DNA of 64,000 nucleotides from Rhodoblastus acidophilus (lineage in GTDB: Bacteria; Pseudomonadota; Alphaproteobacteria; Rhizobiales; Beijerinckiaceae): contig NZ_JAOQNX010000013.1 in the NCBI RefSeq assembly GCF_025961575.1, forward strand, positions 1 to 64,000. The letters are read 5' to 3'. The position numbers and the translations under genes are program-made. This document shows positions 9,283 to 17,744 of the stretch, piece after piece. Under the pieces are notes generated by a model that was not told where the DNA came from, did not search any database, and saw only the letters and a program-made list of their open reading frames with translations. Positions within the stretch are counted from its first letter, which is position 1. Each line of letters starts with the position of its first letter.

Positions 9283-10203
9283 TCAGGAAAACAGCAGCGC
9301 CGACAATTGCCGGCGCGCGCTGCGGGTGGCGGGATCGGTCGGCCCCCAGCTGTCGAAAAATTCCAGCAGCAATTTGCGCGCGGCCTCGTCGTTCCACTTG
9401 CGGTCCTGCTTGACGATCACCAGCAGCTCCTGCGCCGCCGCCTCGCGTTTGCCGCTGGCGTTGAGGGCGACGGCGAGATCATAGCGCGCTTGAGGATCGT
9501 GCGGCGCGGTTTCGACGCGCGCCAGCAGCAAGGCCATGTCGCCGACCGCGCCGGCCTTTTCCTCCAGCGCGAAAGCGGCGCGGGCCGCAGCGACAGCCGG
9601 ATTGCTGGCGTGCTTCTCCGGGATTTGCGCCAGAATCGCCTTGGCCTGCTCCGAATCGCCCTGCGCCAGCCCGCAGCGGGCGAGGCCGGCGAGCGCCGCG
9701 GGATTTTCCGGATCGTTTTGCAGGATTTGCGCGAATCCCGCTTCCGCCACAGCGACTTGCCCGGCGTCGAGCAAGGCTTGCGATTCGGCGAGCAAAGCCT
9801 CGACATCGACGCCGCCCGGCCCGAGCAGGCGCTGAATGAACGCCTTGATCTCGCTTTCAGGCTGCGCGCCGGAAAAAGCGTCGGCCATCTGGCCCTGGAC
9901 GAAGGCGACCACGGCCGGCACTGACTGGATGCCCATTTTCTGCGCGATCTGCGGGTGTTCGTCGATGTTCATCTTGGCGAGCCGCACTTTGCCGCGCGCC
10001 TCGCGAACGATCTTTTCCAGGCGGGGGGTGAGCTGTTTGCACGGCCCGCACCAGGGCGCCCAGAAATCCACCAGCACCGGGCGGTCAAAGGATTCCTCCA
10101 TCACTTCGGTGCGGAACCCTTGCAGGGTGACGTCGACGATATCGGGCCTTTGCGGCGCCGGGGCGGAGGCAGGCGTTTGCGGGCCGGGCATGAGGCATTC
10201 CAT
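9283..10203 (-). CDS. ybbN: Thioredoxin-domain co-chaperone, CnoX/YbbN type
   Basis: 306 residues. An N-terminal thioredoxin domain (about 25-130) has FWAPWCGPCKQLTPRLEKIV, so both active-site cysteines are present, unlike E. coli YbbN. A C-terminal tetratricopeptide-like region (about 150-300) contains LLDAGQVAVAEAGFAQILQNDPENPAALAGLARCGL. The family protects proteins from oxidative aggregation and hands them to GroEL and DnaK. It is the first gene of the ybbN-lonSB-trm112 operon. The start could alternatively be 10191. Confidence 0.92.
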   Translation of the reverse strand: MECLMPGPQTPASAPAPQRPDIVDVTLQGFRTEVMEESFDRPVLVDFWAPWCGPCKQLTPRLEKIVREARGKVRLAKMNIDEHPQIAQKMGIQSVPAVVAFVQGQMADAFSGAQPESEIKAFIQRLLGPGGVDVEALLAESQALLDAGQVAVAEAGFAQILQNDPENPAALAGLARCGLAQGDSEQAKAILAQIPEKHASNPAVAAARAAFALEEKAGAVGDMALLLARVETAPHDPQARYDLAVALNASGKREAAAQELLVIVKQDRKWNDEAARKLLLEFFDSWGPTDPATRSARRQLSALLFS

Positions 10204-10336
10204 TGCGGGCGGGACGAAATTTATCGGGTAAAATGGCGGCGCGCCGGCCCTTTCGCAAGTTTTTTGGCGCGGAGGGCCAGGAATTTATCGCTGAGGTCTC
10301 GCATTTCGATTTTTGAAAAAAGTGGTCACGGCCCTG

Positions 10337-10365
10337 TTGCAATGTCCAAAAGTTTGCGGCATACA
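10337..10365 (+). promoter_or_regulatory. Candidate promoter of first tRNA-Gly
   Basis: TTGCAA (10337-10342), a 17-base spacer and CATACA (10360-10365), 34 bases before the tRNA. The second copy has TTGCAA-17-CATATA at 10582-10610, so each tRNA appears to have its own promoter. Confidence 0.45.
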
Positions 10366-10399
10366 GCCGTCACGCCGCAGCGAGCGGCGCTTGACGGAT

Positions 10400-10474
10400 G
10401 CGGGTGTAGCTCAGGGGTAGAGCACAACCTTGCCAAGGTTGGGGTCGAGGGTTCGAATCCCTTCGCCCGCTCCA
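10400..10474 (+). tRNA. tRNA-Gly (anticodon GCC), copy 1
   Basis: Acceptor stem GCGGGTG/CGCCCGC (one wobble-type pair), D arm GCTCAGGGGTAGAGC, anticodon stem AACCT/AGGTT around TGCCA (anticodon GCC), T arm GAGGGTTCGAATCCCTT, discriminator T and encoded CCA. Confidence 0.95.
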
Positions 10475-10644
10475 GTCAAACTTTTGGTCAGACCCAGGCC
10501 AGCTTGCAACAAGCAAAATCTCCCAACCAGATAAATAATACAGAGACGAACGGACGCGCTCACGCGGGGCGCTCTGCCCTGTTGCAATGTCCAAAAGTTT
10601 GCGGCATATAGCCGTCACGCCGCAGCGAGCGGCGCTTGACGGAT

Positions 10645-10719
10645 GCGGGTGTAGCTCAGGGGTAGAGCACAACCTTGCCAAGGTTGGGGTCGAGGGTTCG
10701 AATCCCTTCGCCCGCTCCA
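10645..10719 (+). tRNA. tRNA-Gly (anticodon GCC), copy 2
   Basis: Base-for-base identical to the copy at 10400-10474 over the whole tRNA including CCA; it arose by the tandem duplication described at 10331-10808. Confidence 0.95.
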
Positions 10720-10794
10720 GTCAAACGTTCGGCCCGACCCAGGCCAGCTTGCAACAAGCAAATCTCCCAACCTCATCCAAGTGAATGGACGCGC

Positions 10795-12069
10795 TCAAGC
10801 GGGGCGCGTCGCCAAGACCTTGTCGATGCGGCGGCCGTCGAGATCGACCACTTCGAATCGCCATCCGGCGATGTCGACATGTTCGCCCGTCGCCGGCAGG
10901 CGGCGCATGGCGTGGAGAATCAGCCCGGCCATGGTCTCGAAATCGCCCTGCGGCAAACGGAAGCCGAGGTGATCCGCGACTTCGTCGGCCGGCGTCGCGC
11001 CGGCGATCAGCCAGGAGCCGTCGGCGCGGCGCAGGATTTCATGCTCGTCGGCGCTGTCGTCGGAACGGAAGGCGCCGGCGATGGTGTCGAGCACGTCGGC
11101 TGGGGTCGCCAATCCCTCGAACTGGCCATATTCGTCATGCACCAGCGCCACCGGGACCTCCGCCGCGCGCAGGGTCGCCAGCAGGTCGAGCGCGTCGAGC
11201 CCTTCCGGAACCACGGGCGCAGCCTTGAGCAGCGCGCGAAAATCGATCGGGCCGCCGCCCAGCGCGGCGTCGAGCACGTCCTTCACCTGCAGCACGCCGA
11301 GGAATTCATCCGGCGAACTCTCGGAAACCGGCAGGCGGGAATGGCGCGCCTTTCGAATCGCTTGCAGGATTTCCGACTCGGGCTGCGACAGATCGAGCCA
11401 TTCGACCTCGGTGCGCGGCGTCATCATCGAGCGCGCGGTGCGGTCGCCCATGCGCAGGACGGCGGAGATCATGCGATGCTCGTCGCGTTCGATCACGCCG
11501 GCGCCGGCGGCCTCCGCCACCAGGGTCTTGATTTCCTCTTCGGTCACGCCGCGCGAATCGGCGGAGGGCTCGCCCAGCAGTCTGAACACCAGTCTCGTCG
11601 AGGCGTCGAGCAGCCAGACCAGCGGCGCGGCGACCCGCGAAATCGCCGCCATGGCCGGGGCGACGATGCAGGCGATGCTCTCGGGATCGCGCAGCGCCAG
11701 CTGTTTGGGAACGAGTTCGCCGACCACCACGGACAAATAGGTGATGGCGCCGAGCACCAGGCCGAAACCGGCGGGCTCCGCGATCCAATTTGGCACGTTT
11801 TGCCCGCGCAAAAAATCCGTCAGCGCCGCGCCCAGGGCCGCGCCGGAAAAGGCGCCGGCGAGCACGCCAATCGAGGTGATGCCGATCTGCACCGTGGAGA
11901 GAAAGCGCCCCGGCGATTCGGCGAGCCGCAAGGCCGCGCGCGCGCCGGCGCGGCCGCTGTCGGCCAGGGCGGCGAGTCGGGATTTGCGCGCCGAGACCAG
12001 CGCAAGTTCGGACAAGGCGAAGACGGCGTTAAGCGCGATCAGGCCGATCGCGATGGCGAGTTCAAGCAA
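10795..12069 (-). CDS. CNNM/CorC-type membrane protein (HlyC/CorC, 'hemolysin' family)
   Basis: 424 residues. The N-terminal DUF21/CNNM membrane domain spans about 1-185 with several hydrophobic helices (MLELAIAIGLIALNAVFALSELALVSARKSR). Next comes a CBS-pair region (about 200-320: RTARSMMTPRTEVEWLD, FLGVLQVKDVL, VPVALVHDEYGQFEGLATPADVL). A C-terminal CorC_HlyC transporter-associated domain follows (about 340-420: WLIAGATPADEVADHLGF). The family is linked to magnesium/cobalt efflux; the 'hemolysin' name is historical. Its last codons are part of the tRNA-Gly tandem duplication. It appears monocistronic. Confidence 0.92.
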   Translation of the reverse strand: MLELAIAIGLIALNAVFALSELALVSARKSRLAALADSGRAGARAALRLAESPGRFLSTVQIGITSIGVLAGAFSGAALGAALTDFLRGQNVPNWIAEPAGFGLVLGAITYLSVVVGELVPKQLALRDPESIACIVAPAMAAISRVAAPLVWLLDASTRLVFRLLGEPSADSRGVTEEEIKTLVAEAAGAGVIERDEHRMISAVLRMGDRTARSMMTPRTEVEWLDLSQPESEILQAIRKARHSRLPVSESSPDEFLGVLQVKDVLDAALGGGPIDFRALLKAAPVVPEGLDALDLLATLRAAEVPVALVHDEYGQFEGLATPADVLDTIAGAFRSDDSADEHEILRRADGSWLIAGATPADEVADHLGFRLPQGDFETMAGLILHAMRRLPATGEHVDIAGWRFEVVDLDGRRIDKVLATRPA

Positions 12070-12136
12070 GTCTGGAGCTCAGGCCGGACGGCCTCCTCTG
12101 AGGATAATCCGTCATCATAGACGGGAGCCGCCAAGA

Positions 12137-12166
12137 GGCAAATTCCGGCAAATTCCGGCAAATTCC
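12137..12166. repeat. Three perfect tandem copies of GGCAAATTCC
   Basis: A 10-bp unit repeated three times without mismatch directly downstream of the tetR stop codon and upstream of the CNNM gene. The 10-bp period is about one DNA turn. Function unknown; it could be slippage or a binding site. Confidence 0.7.
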
Positions 12167-12172
12167 GCCGCC

Positions 12173-12784
12173 TCAGCTCGTCGGAACCGCGGGTAGCGGC
12201 GCGCGCGCGTGTCGCCGCGCCTCCGCCCGGGACAGGCCAAGAGCGAGCAGAATCCGCTCCGCCGCCTCCACGCCGGCCTCGAAAGCGCGCTCCGGGCGAT
12301 CGAGGATCGAAGCGATGGCGCCGATGGTCGCGCCGGAAATGAAGTTCACAACGGAGTCCGTCTGCGCCTCGGGAAAATCATAGAGTCCGCGCGCGCGCCC
12401 TTCGCGCAGGTCGGCCAGGGCCTGTCCGGTCCAGATTTCGCGCAAGGCCGCCGCGCCGAAGCCGAAACGGATGATGAATCGCCCGATCTCCAGGTCGTGG
12501 GCGGCGATGAGAACATGCAGCTTGATGCCGGTGGCGAGCCGCGGCGCCGGCTCGTCCAGGCCCGCAATGGCGTGCTCCACCTGCGCGCGCATATGGGCGG
12601 CGAGTTGCACGGCGACGGCGTCGAACAGGCCGGTGAGATCGTCGAGATTGTTGTAGACGGTGCCGCGCGCGACGCCGGCGGCCTGCGCCAGCTCCTTGAC
12701 ATTGACCTGCATGGCTCCGCGTTCGCCGAACAATTTGAGGGCGGCGCGGAGAATCTGGCTCTGGGCGGCTGTGGTCATCGACAT
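12173..12784 (-). CDS. TetR-family transcriptional repressor
   Basis: 203 residues. The N-terminal helix-turn-helix is clear: ILRAALKLFGERGAMQVNVKELAQAAGVARGTVYNNLDDLTGLFDAV (about residues 10-56). The rest is an all-helical ligand-binding and dimerisation domain. It is divergent from the HlyD/RbbA/ABC permease operon, and a 20-bp palindrome lies between them. The likely role is repression of its own gene and the pump until an unknown ligand binds. Start chosen at 12784 (MSMTTAAQSQ); 12778 is also possible. Confidence 0.93.
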   Translation of the reverse strand: MSMTTAAQSQILRAALKLFGERGAMQVNVKELAQAAGVARGTVYNNLDDLTGLFDAVAVQLAAHMRAQVEHAIAGLDEPAPRLATGIKLHVLIAAHDLEIGRFIIRFGFGAAALREIWTGQALADLREGRARGLYDFPEAQTDSVVNFISGATIGAIASILDRPERAFEAGVEAAERILLALGLSRAEARRHARAPLPAVPTS

Positions 12785-12812
12785 GCCCCGGCGGAGAGGT
12801 TCTCTTATAGCA

Positions 12813-12832
12813 TTTGAACACTTGTGTTCAAA
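12813..12832. promoter_or_regulatory. Palindromic operator for the divergent TetR regulator
   Basis: TTTGAACACTTGTGTTCAAA has perfect 9-bp arms around a TT centre. It is 29 bases from the tetR start and 50 bases from the hlyD start. Position and symmetry are typical of a TetR operator controlling both directions. The regulator assignment is inferred from position. Confidence 0.75.
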
Positions 12833-12881
12833 GTGGTCGCCGCTTATCATCGCCGAAGCTTCGATCACAGGAGTTCTGGCT

Positions 12882-13910
12882 ATGCGCCATGGGATGAGCG
12901 GGCTTTCACGGCAAATGGCTGTCGCTTTGGTCGCCGCGCTCGCAATTTTTCCGCCCTCCGCCGCCGCCCTGGCGAACGACAAACTCGACGCGCTGATCGA
13001 GAAATTCCGGCCGAAATCCCTGCCGGCCGGTTTTGCCTCGGCCAACGGCCGGCTGGAATCGGAGCAGGTGGAAATCGCCACCAAACTGCCCGGTCGCATC
13101 GCCGAAGTGCTGGTCAAGGAAGGCGAGGCGGTCGACCAGGGCCAGGTGTTGGCGCGCATGGACGTCGCCGACATTCGCGCGCAATTGAGCGCGGCGGAAG
13201 CCCAGGAGCGCCGCGCCCAGCAGGCGCAGGTCCTGGCCGAAGCGGTGATCGCCCAGCGCGAGAGCGAGCTGAAACTGGCGGACCAGGAGCTTTCGCGCGC
13301 GGACGCTCTGTTCGAAAAGGGGTTCGCCACCGCGGCGCTGCGCGACCAGCGCCAGTCCGTCAAAAACGTCGCCTTCGCCGCGCTCAACGCGGGAAAGGCC
13401 AGTCTGAACGATTCCATCGCCGCCATCGACGCCGCGCGCGCGGAAATCACGCGCATCAACACGCTTTTGGACGACAGCGCGCTCAAAGCGCCCCGGCGCG
13501 GCCGCATCCAGTACCGGTTGGCGCAGGCCGGCGAAGTCTTGGGGGCGGGGTCGCGGGTTCTCACCCTGATCGACCTCACCGACGTCTACATGACCGTGTT
13601 CGTCCCCGCGCATGTGGCGACCCTGCTCGCCTATAACGACGACGCGCGGCTGATCATCGACGCCATCCCGCAATATGTCATTCCCGCAAAAGTCTCCTTC
13701 ATCGCCAGCGAGGCGCAATTCACGCCCAAAGTGGTGGAGACGCAGGAGGAGCGGGAAAAGCTGATGTTCCGCGTCAAGCTGACCCTGCCGCCCGACCTGC
13801 TGCGCAAATATGAGCAGGAGGTCAAAACCGGCGTCCGCGGCATGGCCTATTTGCGCATCGACCCCAAAAAAGACTGGCCCGACGCGCTCAAAGTCAAGCT
13901 GCCGCAATGA
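12882..13910 (+). CDS. HlyD-type membrane fusion protein of RbbA-type exporter (YhiI-like)
   Basis: 342 residues, started at 12882 behind AGGAG with an 8-base spacer. It has an N-terminal signal/anchor segment (MAVALVAALAIFPPSAAALA). A split lipoyl/barrel-sandwich domain follows (VEIATKLPGRIAEVLVKEGEAVDQGQVLARMD and SALKAPRRGRIQYRLAQAGEVLGAG), with a long coiled-coil hairpin between (about 90-185: SAAEAQERRAQQAQVLAEAVIAQ...). The beta-barrel part contains VYMTVFVPAHV. It would bridge the ABC pump to the periplasm or an outer-membrane channel. It overlaps rbbA by ATGA. The E. coli cognate is yhiI in yhiI-rbbA-yhhJ. Confidence 0.92.
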   Translation: MRHGMSGLSRQMAVALVAALAIFPPSAAALANDKLDALIEKFRPKSLPAGFASANGRLESEQVEIATKLPGRIAEVLVKEGEAVDQGQVLARMDVADIRAQLSAAEAQERRAQQAQVLAEAVIAQRESELKLADQELSRADALFEKGFATAALRDQRQSVKNVAFAALNAGKASLNDSIAAIDAARAEITRINTLLDDSALKAPRRGRIQYRLAQAGEVLGAGSRVLTLIDLTDVYMTVFVPAHVATLLAYNDDARLIIDAIPQYVIPAKVSFIASEAQFTPKVVETQEEREKLMFRVKLTLPPDLLRKYEQEVKTGVRGMAYLRIDPKKDWPDALKVKLPQ

Positions 13911-16615
13911 CCGACGTCGCCGCCCTCGACAACGTCACCCATTTATATGGGGCGACGCGGGCGCTCGACGGGGTGTCTCTCAAACTCCCCGCGGGAAAGA
14001 TGATCGGGCTGATCGGCCCTGACGGCGTCGGCAAATCGACCCTGCTGGCGCTGGTGGCGGGCGTCCGGCGCATCCAGAGCGGAAGCGTGACGGCGCTCGG
14101 CGGCGACATGGCGGATGCGCGCCACCGCGCCGCCTGCGCCGCGCGCATCGCCTATATGCCGCAGGGGCTCGGCAAGAATCTCTATCCGACGCTGTCGGTG
14201 TTCGAAAACCTGGATTTCTTCGGCCGGCTGTTCGGCCAGGGCAGGGCGGAGCGCGAGGCGCGCATCGCGGAACTTTTGCAATCCACCGGCCTCGATCCGT
14301 TTCCCGATCGTCCCGCCGGGAAATTGTCGGGCGGCATGAAGCAGAAGCTGTCGCTGTGCTGCGCGCTGATCCACGACCCCGACCTGCTGATCCTCGACGA
14401 GCCGACCACCGGCGTCGACCCGCTGTCGCGCCGGCAGTTCTGGGACCTGATCGACCGTATCCGCGCGCGGCGGCCCGGCATGAGCGTCGCCGTCGCCACC
14501 GCCTATATGGAGGAGGCCGAGCGTTTCGACTGGCTCGCCGCTCTGGACGGCGGCAAGATCATCGGCTCCGGCGCCCCCGCCGAATTGCGCGCCCTCACCG
14601 GCGAAAAGACGCTCGACGCCGCCTTCATCGCCCTGCTGCCGCCGGAAGCGCGCGCGGACCATTGCGACGTCGTCTTGCCGCCGCTGAAGGAAGGCGAGGG
14701 GTTCGCCATCGAGGCGGAAAACCTCACCTGTCGCTTCGGCGATTTCACCGCGGTGGATCACGTCAATTTCCGCATCAGGCGCGGCGAAATCTTTGGCTTC
14801 CTCGGCTCCAACGGCTGCGGCAAGTCTACGACCATGAAAATGCTCACCGGACTGCTGGCGCCGACCGAGGGCGAGGCGCTTCTGTTCGGGCAAAAACTCG
14901 ATGCGGGCGACACGGCGACGCGGCGGCGCGTCGGCTATATGTCGCAGAATTTCTCGCTCTATTCCGAACTCACGGTGCGGCAGAATCTTGTGCTGCACGC
15001 GCAATTGTTCGAACTGCCGGAGCCCGGCGCCTCCGCGCGGGTGAAAGAGTTGCTGGAGCGTTTCGGGCTCGACGCCGTTGCGGACCAGAAGCCGGAAAGC
15101 CTGCCGCTGGGCATGCGCCAGCGCCTGCAGCTCGCGGTCGCGGTGCTGCACAAGCCCGAGGTCCTGATCCTCGACGAACCCACCTCCGGCGTCGATCCGG
15201 TGGCGCGGGATTCGTTCTGGCGCCTGCTGATCGGCCTGTCCCGCGAAGACGGCGTGACGATTTTCATCTCCACCCATTTCATGAACGAGGCGGAGCGCTG
15301 CGACCGCATTTCGCTCATGCATGCGGGCAGGGTGCTGGCGGTCGACGCGCCGGCCGCGCTGGTGCAAGCGCGCGGAAAACCCGATCTGGAACAGACCTTC
15401 ATCAGCTATCTCGAGGAGGCCGCGGATTTCGCCGAGCCGAAAGAGGCCGCCGGTTTTTCCGCGGAGCGGACGAGCAGCGCAAAGATCCGCAGCTTCGATC
15501 CCGCGCGCCTGTGGGCCTATGCGCGCCGCGAGGCCATGGAGATCTTGCGCGATCGCCTCAGGCTGGTCTTCGCCTTCGTCGGGCCGCTCACGCTGATGCT
15601 CACCTTCGGCTACGGCATTTCCTTCGACGTCGAAAACCTCGCCTATGCCGTCTATGACCAGGACAATTCGCTGGAAAGCCGTGAGCTGCTGGAAAATTTT
15701 GCGGGCTCCCGCTATTTCGCCCAAAAACCCGACATCACCTCCGCCAGCGAGATCGACCGCCGGCTGGCGAATGGCGAACTCAAGCTGGCGCTGGAAATTC
15801 CCGCCGGTTTCGGCCGCGACCTCGTGAGCGGCAAGAGCCCGCAGGCGGCGGCGTGGATCGACGGCGCCATGCCGTTTCGCGCCGACACGATCCGCTCCTA
15901 TGTCTCCGGCATTTCGCAGATCTGGCTTGCCGAACAGCAGCGCCGGCGCGGCCTGACCGTCTCGGCCTCGCCGATCAACATCGAAGCGCGCTTCCGCTAC
16001 AACCAGGCGTTCAAGAGCGTCTATTCGATCATTCCCGGCGTGTTCATGCTGATCCTGATGCTGGTGCCCTCCATGCTGACGGCGCTCGGCGTGGTCCGGG
16101 AAAAGGAGGTGGGCTCCATCGCCAATTTCCGCTCGACGCCGGTGACGCGAACGGAGTTTTTGCTCGGCAAGCAGGCGCCCTATGTCGCGCTGTCGTTCAT
16201 CAGTTTCGGCGTGCTGCTGGCGACGGCGATCGTGCTGTTCGGACTGCCGGTGCGCGGCTCCGCGCTCGCGCTGATTCTCGGCGCGGCCTTCTATATCTAT
16301 GCGACGACCTCGCTGGGCATCCTGTTCTCGACCTTCGTGCGCACGCAAGTTGCGGCCTTGTTTCTCACCGCGGTCGTCTCGATTATTCCCGCCGTCAATT
16401 TTTCCGGTCTGCTCGTTCCCGTGGCGTCGCTGTCCGAGAGCGGGCGGCTCGCCGGCCTGGTCTTTCCCTGCGGCTGGTTCCAGGAAATCAGCATCGGCGC
16501 TTTCACCAAGGGCCTGGGTTTCGACCATCTCGCGCCGAACCTGCTGGTTCTCCTGGCCTTCGGTCTGGGCTACCAGCTCTGCGCTTTGATCGCTTTGCGC
16601 AAGCAGGAGGCGTGA
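13907..16615 (+). CDS. rbbA: Fused double ABC ATPase plus ABC-2 permease, RbbA/YhiH type
   Basis: 902 residues, close to E. coli RbbA (about 910). The first nucleotide-binding domain is at about 8-230, with an unusual but family-typical Walker A GPDGVGKST near residue 37, LSGGMKQKLSLCCALIHDPDLLILDEPTTGVDP and VATAYMEEAERFD. The second is at about 265-490, with Walker A GSNGCGKST near 300 and ILDEPTSGVDPVARD. A C-terminal ABC-2 membrane domain (about 530-902) has a large periplasmic part and six helices. E. coli RbbA was described as ribosome-associated, but the membrane half and the neighbouring HlyD and permease genes point to export. The substrate is unknown. Translation is coupled to the HlyD gene. 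Confidence 0.93.
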   Translation: MTDVAALDNVTHLYGATRALDGVSLKLPAGKMIGLIGPDGVGKSTLLALVAGVRRIQSGSVTALGGDMADARHRAACAARIAYMPQGLGKNLYPTLSVFENLDFFGRLFGQGRAEREARIAELLQSTGLDPFPDRPAGKLSGGMKQKLSLCCALIHDPDLLILDEPTTGVDPLSRRQFWDLIDRIRARRPGMSVAVATAYMEEAERFDWLAALDGGKIIGSGAPAELRALTGEKTLDAAFIALLPPEARADHCDVVLPPLKEGEGFAIEAENLTCRFGDFTAVDHVNFRIRRGEIFGFLGSNGCGKSTTMKMLTGLLAPTEGEALLFGQKLDAGDTATRRRVGYMSQNFSLYSELTVRQNLVLHAQLFELPEPGASARVKELLERFGLDAVADQKPESLPLGMRQRLQLAVAVLHKPEVLILDEPTSGVDPVARDSFWRLLIGLSREDGVTIFISTHFMNEAERCDRISLMHAGRVLAVDAPAALVQARGKPDLEQTFISYLEEAADFAEPKEAAGFSAERTSSAKIRSFDPARLWAYARREAMEILRDRLRLVFAFVGPLTLMLTFGYGISFDVENLAYAVYDQDNSLESRELLENFAGSRYFAQKPDITSASEIDRRLANGELKLALEIPAGFGRDLVSGKSPQAAAWIDGAMPFRADTIRSYVSGISQIWLAEQQRRRGLTVSASPINIEARFRYNQAFKSVYSIIPGVFMLILMLVPSMLTALGVVREKEVGSIANFRSTPVTRTEFLLGKQAPYVALSFISFGVLLATAIVLFGLPVRGSALALILGAAFYIYATTSLGILFSTFVRTQVAALFLTAVVSIIPAVNFSGLLVPVASLSESGRLAGLVFPCGWFQEISIGAFTKGLGFDHLAPNLLVLLAFGLGYQLCALIALRKQEA

Positions 16616-16616
16616 C

Positions 16617-17744
16617 ATGCTGTCGAGCCTGTGGCGCATTGCGAAATTGAGCGGCAAGGAATTCCGCAGCCTGCTCGCCGATCCCGTGCTGGTCGCGATC
16701 ATCGTCTATGTGTTCACCGTCGCGGTGGTGCAGGTGGCGACGGGGCTGAAATTCGAGGTCGAATCCGCGCAGGTCGCCGTGGTCGACGAGGACCATTCGG
16801 ATCTGTCGCGGCGCATTGTCGCCTCTCTGCTGCCGCCGCTGTTCAAGACGGCGGATGTGATCGCGCCCTCGCAGATCGATCCCGGCATGGACAGCGGCCG
16901 CTATGTCTTTGTCGTGGAGATCCCGCCGAAATTCGAGGCGGAGGCGCTGGCCGGCAAGACGCCTTCGATCCAGATCAATGTCGACGCCACCGCCATGGCG
17001 CTCGCCGGCAATGGCGCCGTCTATATCCAGCAGATCATCAACCGGGAAACTGCGGCCTTCCTCACCCGGTCGGATCAAACCGGCGTGGCGCCGGTCGATC
17101 TAGTGGTGCGCTCGAAATTCAATCCGAACTTGAATTCCATGTGGTTCACCGCCGTGATGGAGGTGATCAACAATGTCGCCATCCTGTCGATCATTCTCAC
17201 CGGCTCCGCGCTGATCCGCGAGCGCGAGCACGGCACCATCGAGCATCTGCTGGTGATGCCGGTGACGCCGGTCGAAATCATGCTGGCGAAAATCGTCGCC
17301 AATGGCGCCGTGATCGTCGGCGCCTCGCTCGCCTCGCTGCTATTGGTCGTGCATTGGGGCTTGGGGATTCCGATTGCGGGGTCGGTGACGCTGTTCGTCG
17401 CGGGCTCCATCCTGTTCATGATCTCGGTGACCGCGCTTGGCCTGCTGCTCGCCACTTTCGCGCGCACCATGCCGCAGTTCGGCCTGCTTTCCCTGCCGGT
17501 GATCATCATCCTTTACCTGCTGTCGGGCAGCACCACGCCGCTCGAAACCATGCCGGATTGGCTGCAATTCGTGATGAAGTTCACGCCCAACACCCATTTC
17601 GTCGCCTTCGCCCAGGCGGTGCTCTATCGTGGCGCGGGAATCGAACAGGTCTGGCCGCAGATGCTGGTGATGGCTGTGCTCGGCGTCGCCACGCTGGCGC
17701 TGTGCCGCAAGCGTTTCGCGGCGACGATCAGCGCGCAGGATTAG
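16617..17744 (+). CDS. ABC-2 type permease (YhhJ-like)
   Basis: 375 residues, matching the YhhJ family length. One N-terminal helix (VLVAIIVYVFTVAVVQVATGL) is followed by a soluble periplasmic region (about 50-170). Five or six C-terminal helices follow, including NNVAILSIILTGSALIREREHGTIEHLLVMPV, the ABC-2 signature region, and LLSLPVIIILYLLSGSTTPLETMPDWLQ. It starts one base after the rbbA stop. It should pair with the membrane half of RbbA to form the translocation path. It is the last gene of the TetR-controlled operon. Confidence 0.93.
   Translation: MLSSLWRIAKLSGKEFRSLLADPVLVAIIVYVFTVAVVQVATGLKFEVESAQVAVVDEDHSDLSRRIVASLLPPLFKTADVIAPSQIDPGMDSGRYVFVVEIPPKFEAEALAGKTPSIQINVDATAMALAGNGAVYIQQIINRETAAFLTRSDQTGVAPVDLVVRSKFNPNLNSMWFTAVMEVINNVAILSIILTGSALIREREHGTIEHLLVMPVTPVEIMLAKIVANGAVIVGASLASLLLVVHWGLGIPIAGSVTLFVAGSILFMISVTALGLLLATFARTMPQFGLLSLPVIIILYLLSGSTTPLETMPDWLQFVMKFTPNTHFVAFAQAVLYRGAGIEQVWPQMLVMAVLGVATLALCRKRFAATISAQD

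Larger units (their letters stand above)
10331..10808. repeat. Tandem duplication of about 245 bp carrying tRNA-Gly
   Basis: 10331-10528 and 10576-10772 are nearly identical, with offset 245. Shared parts are a promoter-like segment, the whole tRNA, and the downstream AGCTTGCAACAAGCAAA...TCTCCCAACC. The match resumes at GGACGCGCTCA(C/A)GCGGGGCGC (10552-10572 and 10786-10806), which includes the last codons of the CNNM gene. The duplicated unit therefore ended just inside that gene. Differences are confined to a few bases and the spacer. Confidence 0.9.

Noticed and set aside
13943-16702. Very long open frame on the minus strand opposite rbbA
   Set aside because: It is a shadow of high-GC codon usage in rbbA. 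It has no family motif and no ribosome binding site, and the plus-strand frame has clear ABC domains.
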